Below the pieces are notes generated by a model. That model searched no databases. It saw nothing but the letters and a program-made list of their open reading frames with translations, and was not told the DNA's origin. Position numbers and translations under genes: made by a program. From Herbidospora cretacea (GTDB lineage Bacteria; Actinomycetota; Actinomycetes; Streptosporangiales; Streptosporangiaceae), in contig NZ_BBXG01000028.1 of NCBI RefSeq assembly GCF_001570605.1, positions 16,566 through 80,565 on the forward strand: a DNA stretch of 64,000 nt. The letters run 5' to 3'. Below are positions 54,068 through 62,303 of the stretch, piece by piece. Position 1 is the first letter of the stretch; each line of letters starts with the position of its first letter.

Positions 54068-54080
54068 AGGAAGCTTTCCT
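54068..54080. promoter_or_regulatory. Palindromic operator candidate before the MFS gene
   Basis: AGGAA-GCT-TTCCT lies in an AT-rich 40 bp gap, 16 bp before the GTG of the MFS transporter. Its compact palindrome suggests a repressor site, for example for a MarR- or ROK-type regulator, but no regulator is adjacent. Confidence 0.4.
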
Positions 54081-54095
54081 TATAAGCTCGGGCGA

Positions 54096-55295
54096 GTGGT
54101 TGTACTCTCCCCGGCTCGCCTCTGGTCTCGTGACTTCTCCCTCTACTTCGTCGGCCGGGCGGTCGCCCTCATGGGCGACGCGATGTTGCCGGTGGCGGTG
54201 ACGCTCGGCGTCCTCGGCATCTACGGCCCCGTGGGGGTCGGCGTCGTCCTCGCGGCCTGGATGGCGGCCTTCGGCGGCCTGGTCCTGTTCGGCGGGGTGC
54301 TGGCCGACTGGTTCACCGCCCGGCGCATGATGATCTTCGCGGACGTCCTGCGCGTCGGCACCCAGACGGTCATCGCCGTCACCTTCTTCACCGGCCAGCC
54401 CCCGCTCTGGCTCCTGATCACGATGTCGTTCCTGAGCGGCCTCGGGGCGGCGCTCTTCCAGCCCGGCGTCAACAGCATGATCCCGCAGATCGCCGCCGAC
54501 CCCCAGCGCGCCAACGCGACCCTGCGGGTGGCCGACGCGGTGGCCCGTCTCGTCGGCCCCGGCATCGCGGGCGCGATCGTCCTGTTCGGCGGACCGGGCG
54601 TCGTGTACGCCATCAACGCCGGAACGTTCCTGGTCAGCGCCCTGTGCCTGCTGGCCATGCGGGTCAGGCTCACCAAGACCGAGGCGACCTCGCTCGTCAG
54701 CGATCTGCGGGAGGGCTGGGCGGAGTTCCGGTCCCGTACGTGGATGTGGTCGGTCATCCTCGTCTGGTCGGTCTACGGGATCGTCCTGTTCGGCCCGATG
54801 TGGCCGGTGGGCGCGCAGGTCATCTCCGAGGCCCACGGCGGGACCGCCTACGTCCTGGCCATCACGGGCGAGGGCCTCGGCAGCATCGTCGGCGGCCTGG
54901 TGGCCATGCGCTACCGCCCGGCCAGACCCCTCTTCTCGGGCGCGCTGGCGATGATCGCCTTCATGGCCATGCCGCTGGTCGTGGCCCTGGCCGCCCCCGT
55001 CCCGGTGATCGTCACCGGCTACACCCTGGCCGGCGCCGCCTGGGCGTTCTGGTCGGTGATGTGGGCGACCAGCGTCCAGACCCAGGTCCCGGGCGAGGTC
55101 CTCAACCGCGTCACCGCCTATGAGGTGGCCGGCTCGGTCCTGAGCATCCCCATCGGCCAGTCCCTCGGCCCGATCGTCGGCGAGGCCGTCGGCGCCCGGA
55201 CGGTCATCTTGGCGGGCTTCTTCGCCGGCCTGGCCGGAATTGGCGTGCTGCTGTCCATCCGCCCGGTCAGGAACCTGCGCGCGGTGGGCCGCTGA
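54096..55295 (+). CDS. MFS transporter (MFS_3/EntS-like)
   Basis: A 399-residue membrane protein with about 11-12 hydrophobic segments from residue about 10 on. The N-terminus RLWSRDFSLYFVGRAVALMG and the inter-helix loop GVLADWFTARRMMIFADVLR (about 69-88) are typical of the MFS_3 group, proton-coupled drug or siderophore exporters. The middle has FLSGLGAALFQPGVNSMIPQ. GTG 54096 lies just after an AT-rich palindrome that may be an operator. No substrate can be given. The next gene, 39 bp on, starts a separate MacA-type operon. Confidence 0.9.
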   Translation: MVVLSPARLWSRDFSLYFVGRAVALMGDAMLPVAVTLGVLGIYGPVGVGVVLAAWMAAFGGLVLFGGVLADWFTARRMMIFADVLRVGTQTVIAVTFFTGQPPLWLLITMSFLSGLGAALFQPGVNSMIPQIAADPQRANATLRVADAVARLVGPGIAGAIVLFGGPGVVYAINAGTFLVSALCLLAMRVRLTKTEATSLVSDLREGWAEFRSRTWMWSVILVWSVYGIVLFGPMWPVGAQVISEAHGGTAYVLAITGEGLGSIVGGLVAMRYRPARPLFSGALAMIAFMAMPLVVALAAPVPVIVTGYTLAGAAWAFWSVMWATSVQTQVPGEVLNRVTAYEVAGSVLSIPIGQSLGPIVGEAVGARTVILAGFFAGLAGIGVLLSIRPVRNLRAVGR

Positions 55296-55334
55296 CTCAG
55301 AGGGCGACCATGCCCCGATCTACGATGGGCTGTT

Positions 55335-56681
55335 GTGGTGATCCGGCGTGGTATCCCCCTGTTGGCGTTCCTGCTCGCGTTATCCGCCTGCACAGCGGAG
55401 GAGGCGCCCGTCGTGCAGACCGCGGCCGTGGCGCGGGCGCCCGTCAGTGAGGTGGTGGAGGCCCCGGCGACCGTCGGGGCGCGGGCCACCGCGAGCCTCA
55501 CCTCCCCGGCGGCCGGGACGGTCGCCAAGCTCTACGTCTCCGACGGCGACACGGTGAAGAAGGGCGAGATCCTCCTGCGGATCAGCGCGCCGCAGGCCCG
55601 CGAACGGCTGAAGCAGGCGAAGAAGGCCGACAAGCAGGCGGCCAGGCCGGTCTCGTTCGGGGGAGCGCCCACCGTGCCGTCGCTGCGGCTGCCGAACGGC
55701 GTCGACTCCCACGTGCGGAAGTCGTTCGCGAAGGCGCGCCAGGCCGCTCGCAAGGTCGAGGACAGGGCCATCCGCACGCACCTGCTGTCGGCGATCGAGC
55801 TGGCCGAGCAGCAGCACCGGTCCCAGCAGAAGGCGCTGAACGGGATCGTCGGCGGGCTCAACCGGATGCTGACCTCGTTCACGGGGCAGCTCGGGGCCGG
55901 GATGAGCGGGCTCTCGTCGTCCATGACCTCACTGCAGGCCGCCTCCCGGAGCCAGACGCGGGCGGCGGTGAAGGCGGCGGAGGAGACCGTCAAGGGGCTC
56001 ACGGTCAAGGCGCCGTTCAGCGGTGTCGTCACGCTCGGCGGGGGAGGCGGGGCGGCCACGCCGTCGCTGCCGGACCTGTCGCAGCTCGTCTCCGGCGGCG
56101 GCGTCCCGGCCCAGTCGACCGGCGGTTCGGCGGGGACGATCGCCGAGGGCGTCCCGGTGTCGCAGGGGGAGGCGCTGCTGACCGTCACCGACGTCTCCGA
56201 GCTGAACCTGCGGGCCGACGTCGACGAGACCGACGTGCTGCTCATCGAGGACGGCACCCGGGCCGAGGTCGAGTTCGACGCCGTGCCGGGCGCGGTCTAC
56301 GACGCCGAGGTCACCGGGGTCGGGGTCACGCCCCAGGAGGGCGCGACGGGCGGTGTCAGTTATCCGGTACGCCTCCAGCTCGCCGATGGCCGCTTCGACG
56401 ACGGCTCCGAGGCGCCCGACCCCAAACCCGGCATGAGCGCCGTGGTCCGCATGATCGTCAAGGAGTCGCCGCAGGCCGTCGCGGTCCCGGCCGCCGCCGT
56501 GGTGACCAGCGGGCGCGACACCGTCGTCTGGGCCGTCGTCGGCGGGAGGGCCGAGCGCCGGACCGTCCGGCTCGGGGCCGAGGGCGACGCCTTCGTCGAG
56601 GTCGTCTCCGGGCTGAACGTCGGCGACCGGGTCATCACGCGCGGCGCCGACGGTGTCCGCCAGGGGCAGGAGATCCCGTGA
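55335..56681 (+). CDS. MacA/HlyD-type membrane fusion lipoprotein
   Basis: A 448-residue periplasmic-adaptor-like subunit. The N-terminus has a lipobox LSACTA (Cys19). The first biotinyl-lipoyl half follows (ATASLTSPAAGTVAKLYV). A long helical hairpin spans about residues 90-225, with many Lys/Arg/Gln and a Gly/Ser-rich tip. The second lipoyl half is TVKAPFSGVVTLGGGGG, then a beta-barrel (LRADVDETDVLLIEDGTRAEVE, quoted in part). In a Gram-positive cell it would bridge the wall rather than an outer membrane. The next two genes are MacB-like ATPase and permease, overlapping by 4 bp each. GTG 55335 or 55338 could be the start. Confidence 0.9.
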   Translation: MVIRRGIPLLAFLLALSACTAEEAPVVQTAAVARAPVSEVVEAPATVGARATASLTSPAAGTVAKLYVSDGDTVKKGEILLRISAPQARERLKQAKKADKQAARPVSFGGAPTVPSLRLPNGVDSHVRKSFAKARQAARKVEDRAIRTHLLSAIELAEQQHRSQQKALNGIVGGLNRMLTSFTGQLGAGMSGLSSSMTSLQAASRSQTRAAVKAAEETVKGLTVKAPFSGVVTLGGGGGAATPSLPDLSQLVSGGGVPAQSTGGSAGTIAEGVPVSQGEALLTVTDVSELNLRADVDETDVLLIEDGTRAEVEFDAVPGAVYDAEVTGVGVTPQEGATGGVSYPVRLQLADGRFDDGSEAPDPKPGMSAVVRMIVKESPQAVAVPAAAVVTSGRDTVVWAVVGGRAERRTVRLGAEGDAFVEVVSGLNVGDRVITRGADGVRQGQEIP

Positions 56682-57358
56682 CCGCCTTCGAGGCGGCGGC
56701 GTTGACGAGGTCGTACCACCTCGAAGGCGTGACCGTGGACGCGCTGCGCGGCGTCGACCTGACCATCGGCGACGGCGAGTTCGCCGCGATCATCGGTCCG
56801 TCGGGGTCGGGCAAGTCGACCCTGATGCACCTGCTCGGCTGCCTCGACCGGCCGACCTCCGGCGTGCTGAAGGTCGGCGGCGTCGACGTCTCGACCCTCG
56901 ACGACACCAGGCTGGCCGAGCTGCGCAACCGGATGATCGGCTTCGTCTTCCAGTCGTTCCACCTGCTTGGCCGCACCTCGGCGCTCGACAACGTGGCCCT
57001 GCCGCTGGTCTACCGGGGCGTGCCCAGAGCCGAACGCCGCCGCCGGGCCCGGGAGGCGCTGGAGGCCGTCGGCCTGGCCCACCGCCTCGACCACCGCCCC
57101 TCGCAGATGTCCGGCGGCGAGCAGCAGCGCGTCGCCATCGCCCGCGCCCTCGTCGGCGACCCCCAGGTCGTCCTGGCCGACGAGCCGACGGGCAACCTCG
57201 ACACCCGCAACGGCGACGAGGTCATGGGCCTGCTCGAACGCCTCAACGCCGACCAGGGCGTGGCGATCGTGCTGGTCACCCACGAACCCGAGGTCGCCGG
57301 CCGGGCCCGCAGGCAGATCCACGTCCGCGACGGCCTGATCGAACGGGACGTCGCGTGA
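56678..57358 (+). CDS. MacB/LolD-type ABC ATPase
   Basis: A 226-residue ATPase starting at GTG 56678 within the preceding stop. Walker A GPSGSGKST is near residues 41-49, the Q-loop FVFQSFHLLGRTSALDNVAL near 91-110, the signature MSGGEQQRVAIARAL and Walker B VLADEPTGNLDT. This is the standard MacB/LolD/FtsE set. It would drive the mechanotransmission-type permease encoded next. All three genes (adaptor, ATPase, permease) are coupled by 4 bp overlaps. Confidence 0.95.
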   Translation: MTAFEAAALTRSYHLEGVTVDALRGVDLTIGDGEFAAIIGPSGSGKSTLMHLLGCLDRPTSGVLKVGGVDVSTLDDTRLAELRNRMIGFVFQSFHLLGRTSALDNVALPLVYRGVPRAERRRRAREALEAVGLAHRLDHRPSQMSGGEQQRVAIARALVGDPQVVLADEPTGNLDTRNGDEVMGLLERLNADQGVAIVLVTHEPEVAGRARRQIHVRDGLIERDVA

Positions 57359-58539
57359 GGACCGCCGAGGCCTTCCGGATGGCGCTCGAAGCGCTGCGGG
57401 TCAACCGGCTGCGCAGCGCCCTGACCATGCTCGGCGTGATCATCGGCGTGTCGGCCGTGGTGATCCTGGTCGCCATCGGGACCGGCGCGAAGGACGCCAT
57501 CGAAGACGAGATCTCCGGTCTGGGCTCCAACATCATCCTGGTGGTCCCCGGCCAGCTCAACTTCCAGGCCGCCCCCACCCAGAGCCGCCTCGACCTGGCC
57601 GACGTCGCCTACGTGCGCCGGGTCGTCGGCGACCCGAGCCGCGTCACCGTCTCGGTCCAGTCGGGCGAGAGCATGCGGGTCGGCCGCAACGAGGCCTTCG
57701 TCACGATCGTCGGCACCGACGAGAACATCCCCAACGTCTTCGAACGCCCGCTGAAAAGAGGCCGCTACCTCACCGAGACCGACATCGACACCCGCCGCCG
57801 CGTCGCCGTCCTGGGCTCGGAGGTCTCCGGCCAGCTCTTCGGCGACCTCGACCCGGTGGGCAGGCAGGCCACGATCGCCGGGGTGCGGTTCCGGGTCGTC
57901 GGCGTGTACGACAAGGTCGGCGCCACCTTCGGAGTCGCGCGCGACCGTGAGGTCCACATCCCGGTCACCACGGCCCAGCGGCTCCTCGGCGTCCAGCGCG
58001 TCAACGGCATCGCGATCGGCGCCTCCGGCCCCGACGTGATCGACTCCCTGGGGCAGAAGGTCGTGGACGCCCTGGTCGCCCGCTACCCCGGCGAGAAGTT
58101 CTCCGCCGTCACCCAGACCCAGCTCCTCGGCACGATCGGCACCGTCCTGGGCATGCTCACCGGCGTGCTGGCCGCCATCGCGGGCATCTCGCTGCTGGTC
58201 GGCGGGGTCGGCGTGTCGAACATCATGCTGGTCAGCGTCCGCGAGCGGACCAAGGAGATCGGCCTGCGCAAGGCGCTGGGCGCCCGGCAACGCGACGTCC
58301 TGGGCCAGTTCCTCATCGAGGCCGTCCTCCTCACCACGATCGGCGGCCTGATCGGCATCGCCTTGGGCGTCGGCGGCTCCCTGCTGATCGAGGCCCTCTC
58401 CCCGGTGCCCGCCTCGATCACCCTCTGGTCGATCCTGCTGGCCTTCGGCGTCTCGGCCGTCGTCGGCGTCTTCTTCGGCGTGGCCCCGGCCCGCCGAGCC
58501 GGCCGCCTCGACCCGGTGGTGGCGCTCCGCTCGGAGTGA
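57355..58539 (+). CDS. MacB/FtsX-type ABC permease
   Basis: A 394-residue permease starting at GTG 57355 inside the ATPase stop. The N-terminal RMALEALRVNRLRSALTMLG precedes the first membrane helix (about residues 22-42). A MacB_PCD extracytoplasmic domain follows (about 45-265). Three C-terminal helices contain GVGVSNIMLVSVRERTKEIG and LRKALGARQRDVLGQFLIEA, the classic FtsX-type coupling region. Like MacB it probably does not channel substrate through the membrane but drives extracellular release with the adaptor. The substrate is unknown. Confidence 0.95.
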   Translation: MRTAEAFRMALEALRVNRLRSALTMLGVIIGVSAVVILVAIGTGAKDAIEDEISGLGSNIILVVPGQLNFQAAPTQSRLDLADVAYVRRVVGDPSRVTVSVQSGESMRVGRNEAFVTIVGTDENIPNVFERPLKRGRYLTETDIDTRRRVAVLGSEVSGQLFGDLDPVGRQATIAGVRFRVVGVYDKVGATFGVARDREVHIPVTTAQRLLGVQRVNGIAIGASGPDVIDSLGQKVVDALVARYPGEKFSAVTQTQLLGTIGTVLGMLTGVLAAIAGISLLVGGVGVSNIMLVSVRERTKEIGLRKALGARQRDVLGQFLIEAVLLTTIGGLIGIALGVGGSLLIEALSPVPASITLWSILLAFGVSAVVGVFFGVAPARRAGRLDPVVALRSE

Positions 58540-58547
58540 TCGGGCGG

Positions 58548-58928
58548 TCAGGGGGCGAGGAGACCGCCGACGAAGGTCCGATCAGGAGACGAAGCGAGGA
58601 GTTCGACCGTGGTCCCCGGGCGGAGTTCCTCGCCGAGGACGGAGGTGACCGCGTCGGTGAGGGCGGCTCCGAGGCGCGTGGTGATCTCGGCGGCGTCGGG
58701 ACGGTCGAACACCCCTGCTCGGACGCCCAGAGTGACCGAAACGCTGGTGTCCACGGGCGCGCCACCCTGGGCGAAGCGGCCTGCGGGGACGCCGGACAGT
58801 CGGATGCTCACCAGCGGCCGCGCCCACTCGCCGTAGACGTGGACGATCGCGTCGGTCAGAGCGGTCACGAGCGCGGGTTCGTTGCCCGTCAGCCGGGCTT
58901 CGGCGATGTGAGCGGTCAGATGCGGCAC
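58548..58928 (-). CDS. Tautomerase-like protein (4-oxalocrotonate tautomerase/MIF superfamily)
   Basis: A 126-residue protein from GTG 58928 after GAGG. Processing of the start Met exposes Pro2 (M-P-H-L-T), the catalytic base of tautomerase-superfamily enzymes. Two repeated beta-alpha units follow: TALTDAIVHVYGEWARPLVS and ALTDAVTSVLGEELRPGTTV (each in part), as expected for a fused-domain member. It ends 8 bp from the convergent MacB-like gene. It is divergent from a MarR regulator across an AT-rich inverted repeat, suggesting it is that regulator's target. The substrate is unknown. Confidence 0.8.
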   Translation of the reverse strand: MPHLTAHIAEARLTGNEPALVTALTDAIVHVYGEWARPLVSIRLSGVPAGRFAQGGAPVDTSVSVTLGVRAGVFDRPDAAEITTRLGAALTDAVTSVLGEELRPGTTVELLASSPDRTFVGGLLAP

Positions 58929-58943
58929 AGTAGACCTCGTTTG

Positions 58944-58972
58944 CTTTGACCTTAAAAGCTTTGGAATCAAAG
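58944..58972. promoter_or_regulatory. Probable MarR operator in the tautomerase-marR divergent promoter
   Basis: CTTTGA (58944-58949) and TCAAAG (58967-58972) form an inverted repeat around TTAAAAGCTTT, the most AT-rich spot in the neighbourhood. It lies 16 bp from one start and 21 bp from the other. Confidence 0.6.
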
Positions 58973-58992
58973 ATATCGATGGGGGTTCGCGG

Positions 58993-59544
58993 ATGTCCAC
59001 CGAGCCGGGCGGCATCGCCGTCAACGAGGCCGTCCGTACGCTGCTGCTGCTCATGCCCCGGCTCGTGGGCCGGGCCAAACGTCTGCCGATCCCCCCGGAG
59101 CTGCGGGACCTCGACCTTGCGCCCCGGCATCTGGCCCTGCTGGCCCACCTGCAATACGACGGCCCCGCCAGCGTGAACGAGCTCGCCGATCGGCTGGAAC
59201 TGGCGCCGACGACCGTCAGCCTCATGGTCAGCGACCTGGCGCGGCCGGGTGTCCTGGAGCGGACCGCCGACCCCGCCGATCGCCGCCGCCGCATCATCGC
59301 CATCGCCCGGCCTTACGCCGAACCGATCCGCGCCTGGCTGTCCGGCAGCGCCACCGCCTGGGAACACGTGATGAGCGGTCTGTCACCCGCCGACCGCGCG
59401 ACCGTCGTCACCGCACTCCGCTCATTCGAAGCCGCGCTGGACCACCGAGAGCGGCAACCGAACGCCGAACCGCAGAACGCGGGGGAGCGCGAGGGGGCGA
59501 AGGCCCCTTCGCAGCGGGGGGTTCGGGGGGTCGTCCCCCCGTGA
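58993..59544 (+). CDS. MarR family transcriptional regulator
   Basis: A 183-residue winged-helix regulator. The core has LAPRHLALLAHLQYDGPAS, NELADRLELAPTTVSLMVSD (recognition helix, about residues 68-87) and GVLERTADPADRRRRI (wing). The family's usual length is about 145-165; the last 30 residues (ERQPNAEPQNAGEREGAKAP...) are low-complexity. They are encoded by a GC-rich repeat-like tract and probably arose by stop-codon loss or repeat insertion. It likely controls itself and the divergent tautomerase gene through the inverted repeat at 58944-58972. Confidence 0.9.
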   Translation: MSTEPGGIAVNEAVRTLLLLMPRLVGRAKRLPIPPELRDLDLAPRHLALLAHLQYDGPASVNELADRLELAPTTVSLMVSDLARPGVLERTADPADRRRRIIAIARPYAEPIRAWLSGSATAWEHVMSGLSPADRATVVTALRSFEAALDHRERQPNAEPQNAGEREGAKAPSQRGVRGVVPP

Positions 59545-59565
59545 CCTGGTGATAATTTGCTGGCT

Positions 59566-60750
59566 ATGAGCGACTTCGCGCGTGGCGCCTGCGGACCCGT
59601 GCGGGTCGTCTGGGACGACGCCCTGACGTCGTACGACTTCGGGCCGCACCATCCGCTCGCGCCGGTTCGGGTCGAGCTGACCATGGCGCTGGCGCGGGAG
59701 CTGGGCGTGCTCGACGCGGTCGAGGTGGTGCCCTGCACACCGGCCACCGACGACGACCTGGCGAGCGTGCACAAGCGCGACTACATCGAGGCGGTCAAGC
59801 GGGTCTCGGAGAAGGGGCGGCCCGACGTGCGGGCCGGTCTCGGGACCAGCGACAACCCCGCGTTCGCGGGGGTTCACGAGGCGTCCGCGCTGATCGCGGG
59901 GGCCACGCTGGAGGCGGTGAAGCAGGTCCACCAGGGCGGTGCGATGCACGCCCTCAACGTCGCCGGGGGGCTCCACCACGCCATGCCCGCGACGGCCAGC
60001 GGCTTCTGCGTCTACAACGACCCGGCGGTGGCCATCGCCTGGCTGCTCGCCCAGGGGGTCGAGAAGGTCGCCTACGTCGACGTCGACGTCCACCACGGCG
60101 ACGGTGTGCAGGCCATGTTCCTCGACGACCCCCGGGTGCTGACGATCAGCCTCCACGAGTCGCCCCGCACCCTGTTCCCCGGCACCGGCTTCGCCGAGGA
60201 GACCGGGGCCGAGGGCACCGCCGTGAACGTGGCGCTCCCGGCCGGCTGTGGCGACGCGGGCTGGCTGCGCGCCTTCCACGCGGTGGTGCCGCCGCTGCTG
60301 CGCGAGTTCGCGCCCGACTTCCTGGTCACCCAGCACGGCTGCGACTCTCACGCGCTCGACCCCCTGGCCCATCTCATGCTGTCTCTGGACGGCCAGCGGG
60401 CGGCGTACCGAGAGCTTCACAAGCTGGCCCACGAGACGGCCGGTGGGCGGTGGCTCGCCACCGGCGGCGGGGGGTACGAGCTCGTCCAGGTGGTGCCGAG
60501 GGCCTGGACCCACCTGATCGCCGAGGCGGCGGGCGCTCCCGTCGATCCCGGCACCGCCACCCCCGAGGCGTGGCGCGACTACGTCAGGGAGCGGACCGGC
60601 GACCTGCCGCCGCTCACGATGACCGACGGCCGCACCCCCGAATATCGGCCCATCTCGGAGGGTTACGACCCGGCCGATCCGATCGACCGCGCGATTATGG
60701 CCACCCGGAACGCGGTCTTCCCCTACCACGGTCTGGATCCCCTGCCATGA
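59566..60750 (+). CDS. acuC: AcuC-like class I/II deacetylase
   Basis: A 394-residue histone-deacetylase-superfamily enzyme. ATG 59566 (MSDFARGACG) is preferred to an upstream TTG. The active site is well kept: GGLHHAMPATASGFCVYND (residues about 137-155), YVDVDVHHGDGVQAMF (Zn-binding Asp and His, about 170-185), TQHGCDSHALDPLAH and ATGGGGYELVQV. In Bacillus AcuC deacetylates acetyl-CoA synthetase. Here no acs gene is adjacent. The next gene overlaps by 4 bp (ATGA) and is a conserved companion in actinobacteria. Confidence 0.93.
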   Translation: MSDFARGACGPVRVVWDDALTSYDFGPHHPLAPVRVELTMALARELGVLDAVEVVPCTPATDDDLASVHKRDYIEAVKRVSEKGRPDVRAGLGTSDNPAFAGVHEASALIAGATLEAVKQVHQGGAMHALNVAGGLHHAMPATASGFCVYNDPAVAIAWLLAQGVEKVAYVDVDVHHGDGVQAMFLDDPRVLTISLHESPRTLFPGTGFAEETGAEGTAVNVALPAGCGDAGWLRAFHAVVPPLLREFAPDFLVTQHGCDSHALDPLAHLMLSLDGQRAAYRELHKLAHETAGGRWLATGGGGYELVQVVPRAWTHLIAEAAGAPVDPGTATPEAWRDYVRERTGDLPPLTMTDGRTPEYRPISEGYDPADPIDRAIMATRNAVFPYHGLDPLP

Positions 60751-61529
60751 CATCAGGCATGACGCGCGAAGAGCTCATCGACCACCTCGTCCGCACCCGC
60801 ATCGCCGGTGACGTGGCCACCAGCCGCGAGAACAACCTCGACCACTACCGGTCGCTCGCGGTGCGTGACCCCCACTACATGTTCGGGCTGACCTTCGAGG
60901 GCGCCTGGGCCTACCGCGACGTGCTCGACCTGATGGCCAAATCGGCGGGCGTGGTGGCCGATCCGTCCCACCGGTCGGGCCAGGACACGATCGATCCCGA
61001 GCGGACGCTGACGGCTCTGGAGGCGATGGGCGACCGGATCGCGGCGGCCCTCCGGCGGCCGAACCCGAAGATGATCATCGCGACGGGCCACCCGACGGGG
61101 CTGATGGTCGTTCACATGGCTATCGCTCGTTTCGTCGTGACTCAGGGGGCGACTCTTCTTACTCCCGCGGAAGGGTGGACCTACCTTCCCGGTTCCTTCG
61201 GCCGTCGCCGCGCGATCCGCTACATCGACGACGTCGCGCTCCTCGACGACGGCGGTGCCCTTGTGCACACGCACGACTCCGCTCCGATGCGGAAGATGCT
61301 CGAGGAGCAGAGACCGGATTTCGTCATCGCCGACCACGGGTGGGCGGGCGCGGCCGGGGAGGCCGGCGTCGAGACGGTCGGGTTCGCCGACTGCAACGAT
61401 CCGGCCCTTTTCGTGGGAGAAGCCGAGGGGAAGATCGCGGTGACGGTCCCGCTGGATGACAACGTGCTGCCCAGGTATTACGGACCGTTGACCGACCACC
61501 TGCTCCGGCGGGTCGCCGCAGGCCTTTAA
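60747..61529 (+). CDS. Conserved phosphatase-annotated protein downstream of acuC
   Basis: A 260-residue cytoplasmic protein starting at ATG 60747 in the acuC stop. Recognisable blocks are NLDHYRSLAVRDPHYMFGLTF, IIATGHPTGLMVVHMAIARF, TLLTPAEGWTYLPGSFGRRRAI (part), LVHTHDSAPMRKMLEEQRPD and DFVIADHGWAGAAGEAGV. The GHPTG and HTHDS and ADHGWAG patches look like metal or phosphate-binding loops. Homologues are commonly labelled phosphatase without experimental proof, so I treat the activity as unproven. Its coupling to acuC suggests a linked function in acylation or metabolite control. Confidence 0.75.
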   Translation: MTSGMTREELIDHLVRTRIAGDVATSRENNLDHYRSLAVRDPHYMFGLTFEGAWAYRDVLDLMAKSAGVVADPSHRSGQDTIDPERTLTALEAMGDRIAAALRRPNPKMIIATGHPTGLMVVHMAIARFVVTQGATLLTPAEGWTYLPGSFGRRRAIRYIDDVALLDDGGALVHTHDSAPMRKMLEEQRPDFVIADHGWAGAAGEAGVETVGFADCNDPALFVGEAEGKIAVTVPLDDNVLPRYYGPLTDHLLRRVAAGL

Positions 61530-61832
61530 GGGCGTCCCATTTGTGGGTTTTCGCGCCCGCTTTTGCACTGGTGTGTCGACCGGTTGCCAACTTTTTGGTG
61601 ATCCTGGGCGACTCTAATGTGAGAGAAGTTGGTCCGTTCCAAGATCAAGGCGAGGGGCACGGTCCGGCTGCTGGCCAGCGTTTTTCGTGGTTTCGTGGGC
61701 ACGCTTCCCAGAAGGCTGATGAAATGGGGGGTTTGCCTCTGAGAAGTCCCGACTTACGCTGACAGCAGTACACGTGCGTGAGCAATGGCACCAGTGGGGA
61801 TAACCCGGATACACGTGCGGAAGAGGCGTCCG
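61530..61832. other. Intergenic region before the HTH gene
   Basis: These 303 bp are lower in GC than their surroundings. The short open frames have no coding character and no ribosome binding site. They presumably hold the promoter and leader of the HTH - bS22 - epimerase run. I could not assign a confident promoter or terminator by eye. Confidence 0.5.
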
Positions 61833-62036
61833 ATGGGTGCAGGCGAAAGACCTCTCAGCGAGGTGAAGTTCCTGACGGTGGCAGAAGTGGCCACCGTCAT
61901 GCGGGTGTCCAAGATGACGGTGTACCGGCTCGTGCACTCGGGCGAGTTGCCGGCCATCAGGGTAGGCCGGTCCTTCAGAGTGCCCGAACAGGCGGTGCAC
62001 GACTATCTGAGGGACGCTTTCATCGAGGCTGGATGA
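61833..62036 (+). CDS. Excisionase-type HTH DNA-binding protein (Rv0500A/SCO3328-like)
   Basis: A 67-residue protein from ATG 61833, with AGAGG upstream; 16 extra upstream codons look noncoding. It is almost entirely a MerR/excisionase-type HTH: VKFLTVAEVATVMRVSKMTV, YRLVHSGELPAIRVGRSFRV and a short C-terminal helix. It matches the small regulator found before the bS22 gene in mycobacteria (Rv0500A) and Streptomyces. It differs from BldC proper, whose HTH lacks the VHSGELPAIRVG wording. The phage-like name is misleading; this is a core actinobacterial gene. Confidence 0.92.
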   Translation: MGAGERPLSEVKFLTVAEVATVMRVSKMTVYRLVHSGELPAIRVGRSFRVPEQAVHDYLRDAFIEAG

Positions 62037-62175
62037 AGTTGACCACTAGCGACTAGCAACACCAAGGGCCACGCGGGTCCCCCCGGGGGAACGATCAACC
62101 GTGGATCGCCGGTAGGCTGTTGTGCCGGTGTGCGCTCGCGCACCGGTACGACTGCAACCTTCACCTGGGGGTCCC

Positions 62176-62274
62176 GTGGGCTCTGTGATCAAGAAGCGCC
62201 GTAAGCGCATGGCCAAGAAGAAGCACCGCAAGCTGCTCAAGAAGACCCGCATCCAGCGGCGTAACAAGAAGTAG
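62176..62274 (+). CDS. Very small basic ribosomal protein bS22-like (AURKAIP1/COX24 domain)
   Basis: A 32-residue protein starting at GTG 62176 after GGGGG. The product [20 protein letters not shown]... is about half Lys and Arg. It matches the tiny basic protein (Rv0500B in M. tuberculosis, 33 residues) found in actinobacterial 30S subunits as bS22. It is too short for usual gene callers but very strongly conserved. It sits between the excisionase-type HTH gene and the epimerase gene, the same order as in mycobacteria. Confidence 0.93.
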   Translation: MGSVIKKRRKRMAKKKHRKLLKKTRIQRRNKK

Positions 62275-62303
62275 CCACCCGCGGTCCCTGCGAGGAAGAG
62301 TCC

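Noticed and set aside
61541-61762. 73-residue plus-strand ORF upstream of the HTH gene
   Set aside because: No ribosome binding site, mixed composition, no domain; probably promoter and leader DNA.
61833-62036. Prophage excisionase
   Set aside because: The sequence and neighbourhood match a conserved actinobacterial chromosomal gene; no integrase or phage gene is nearby.
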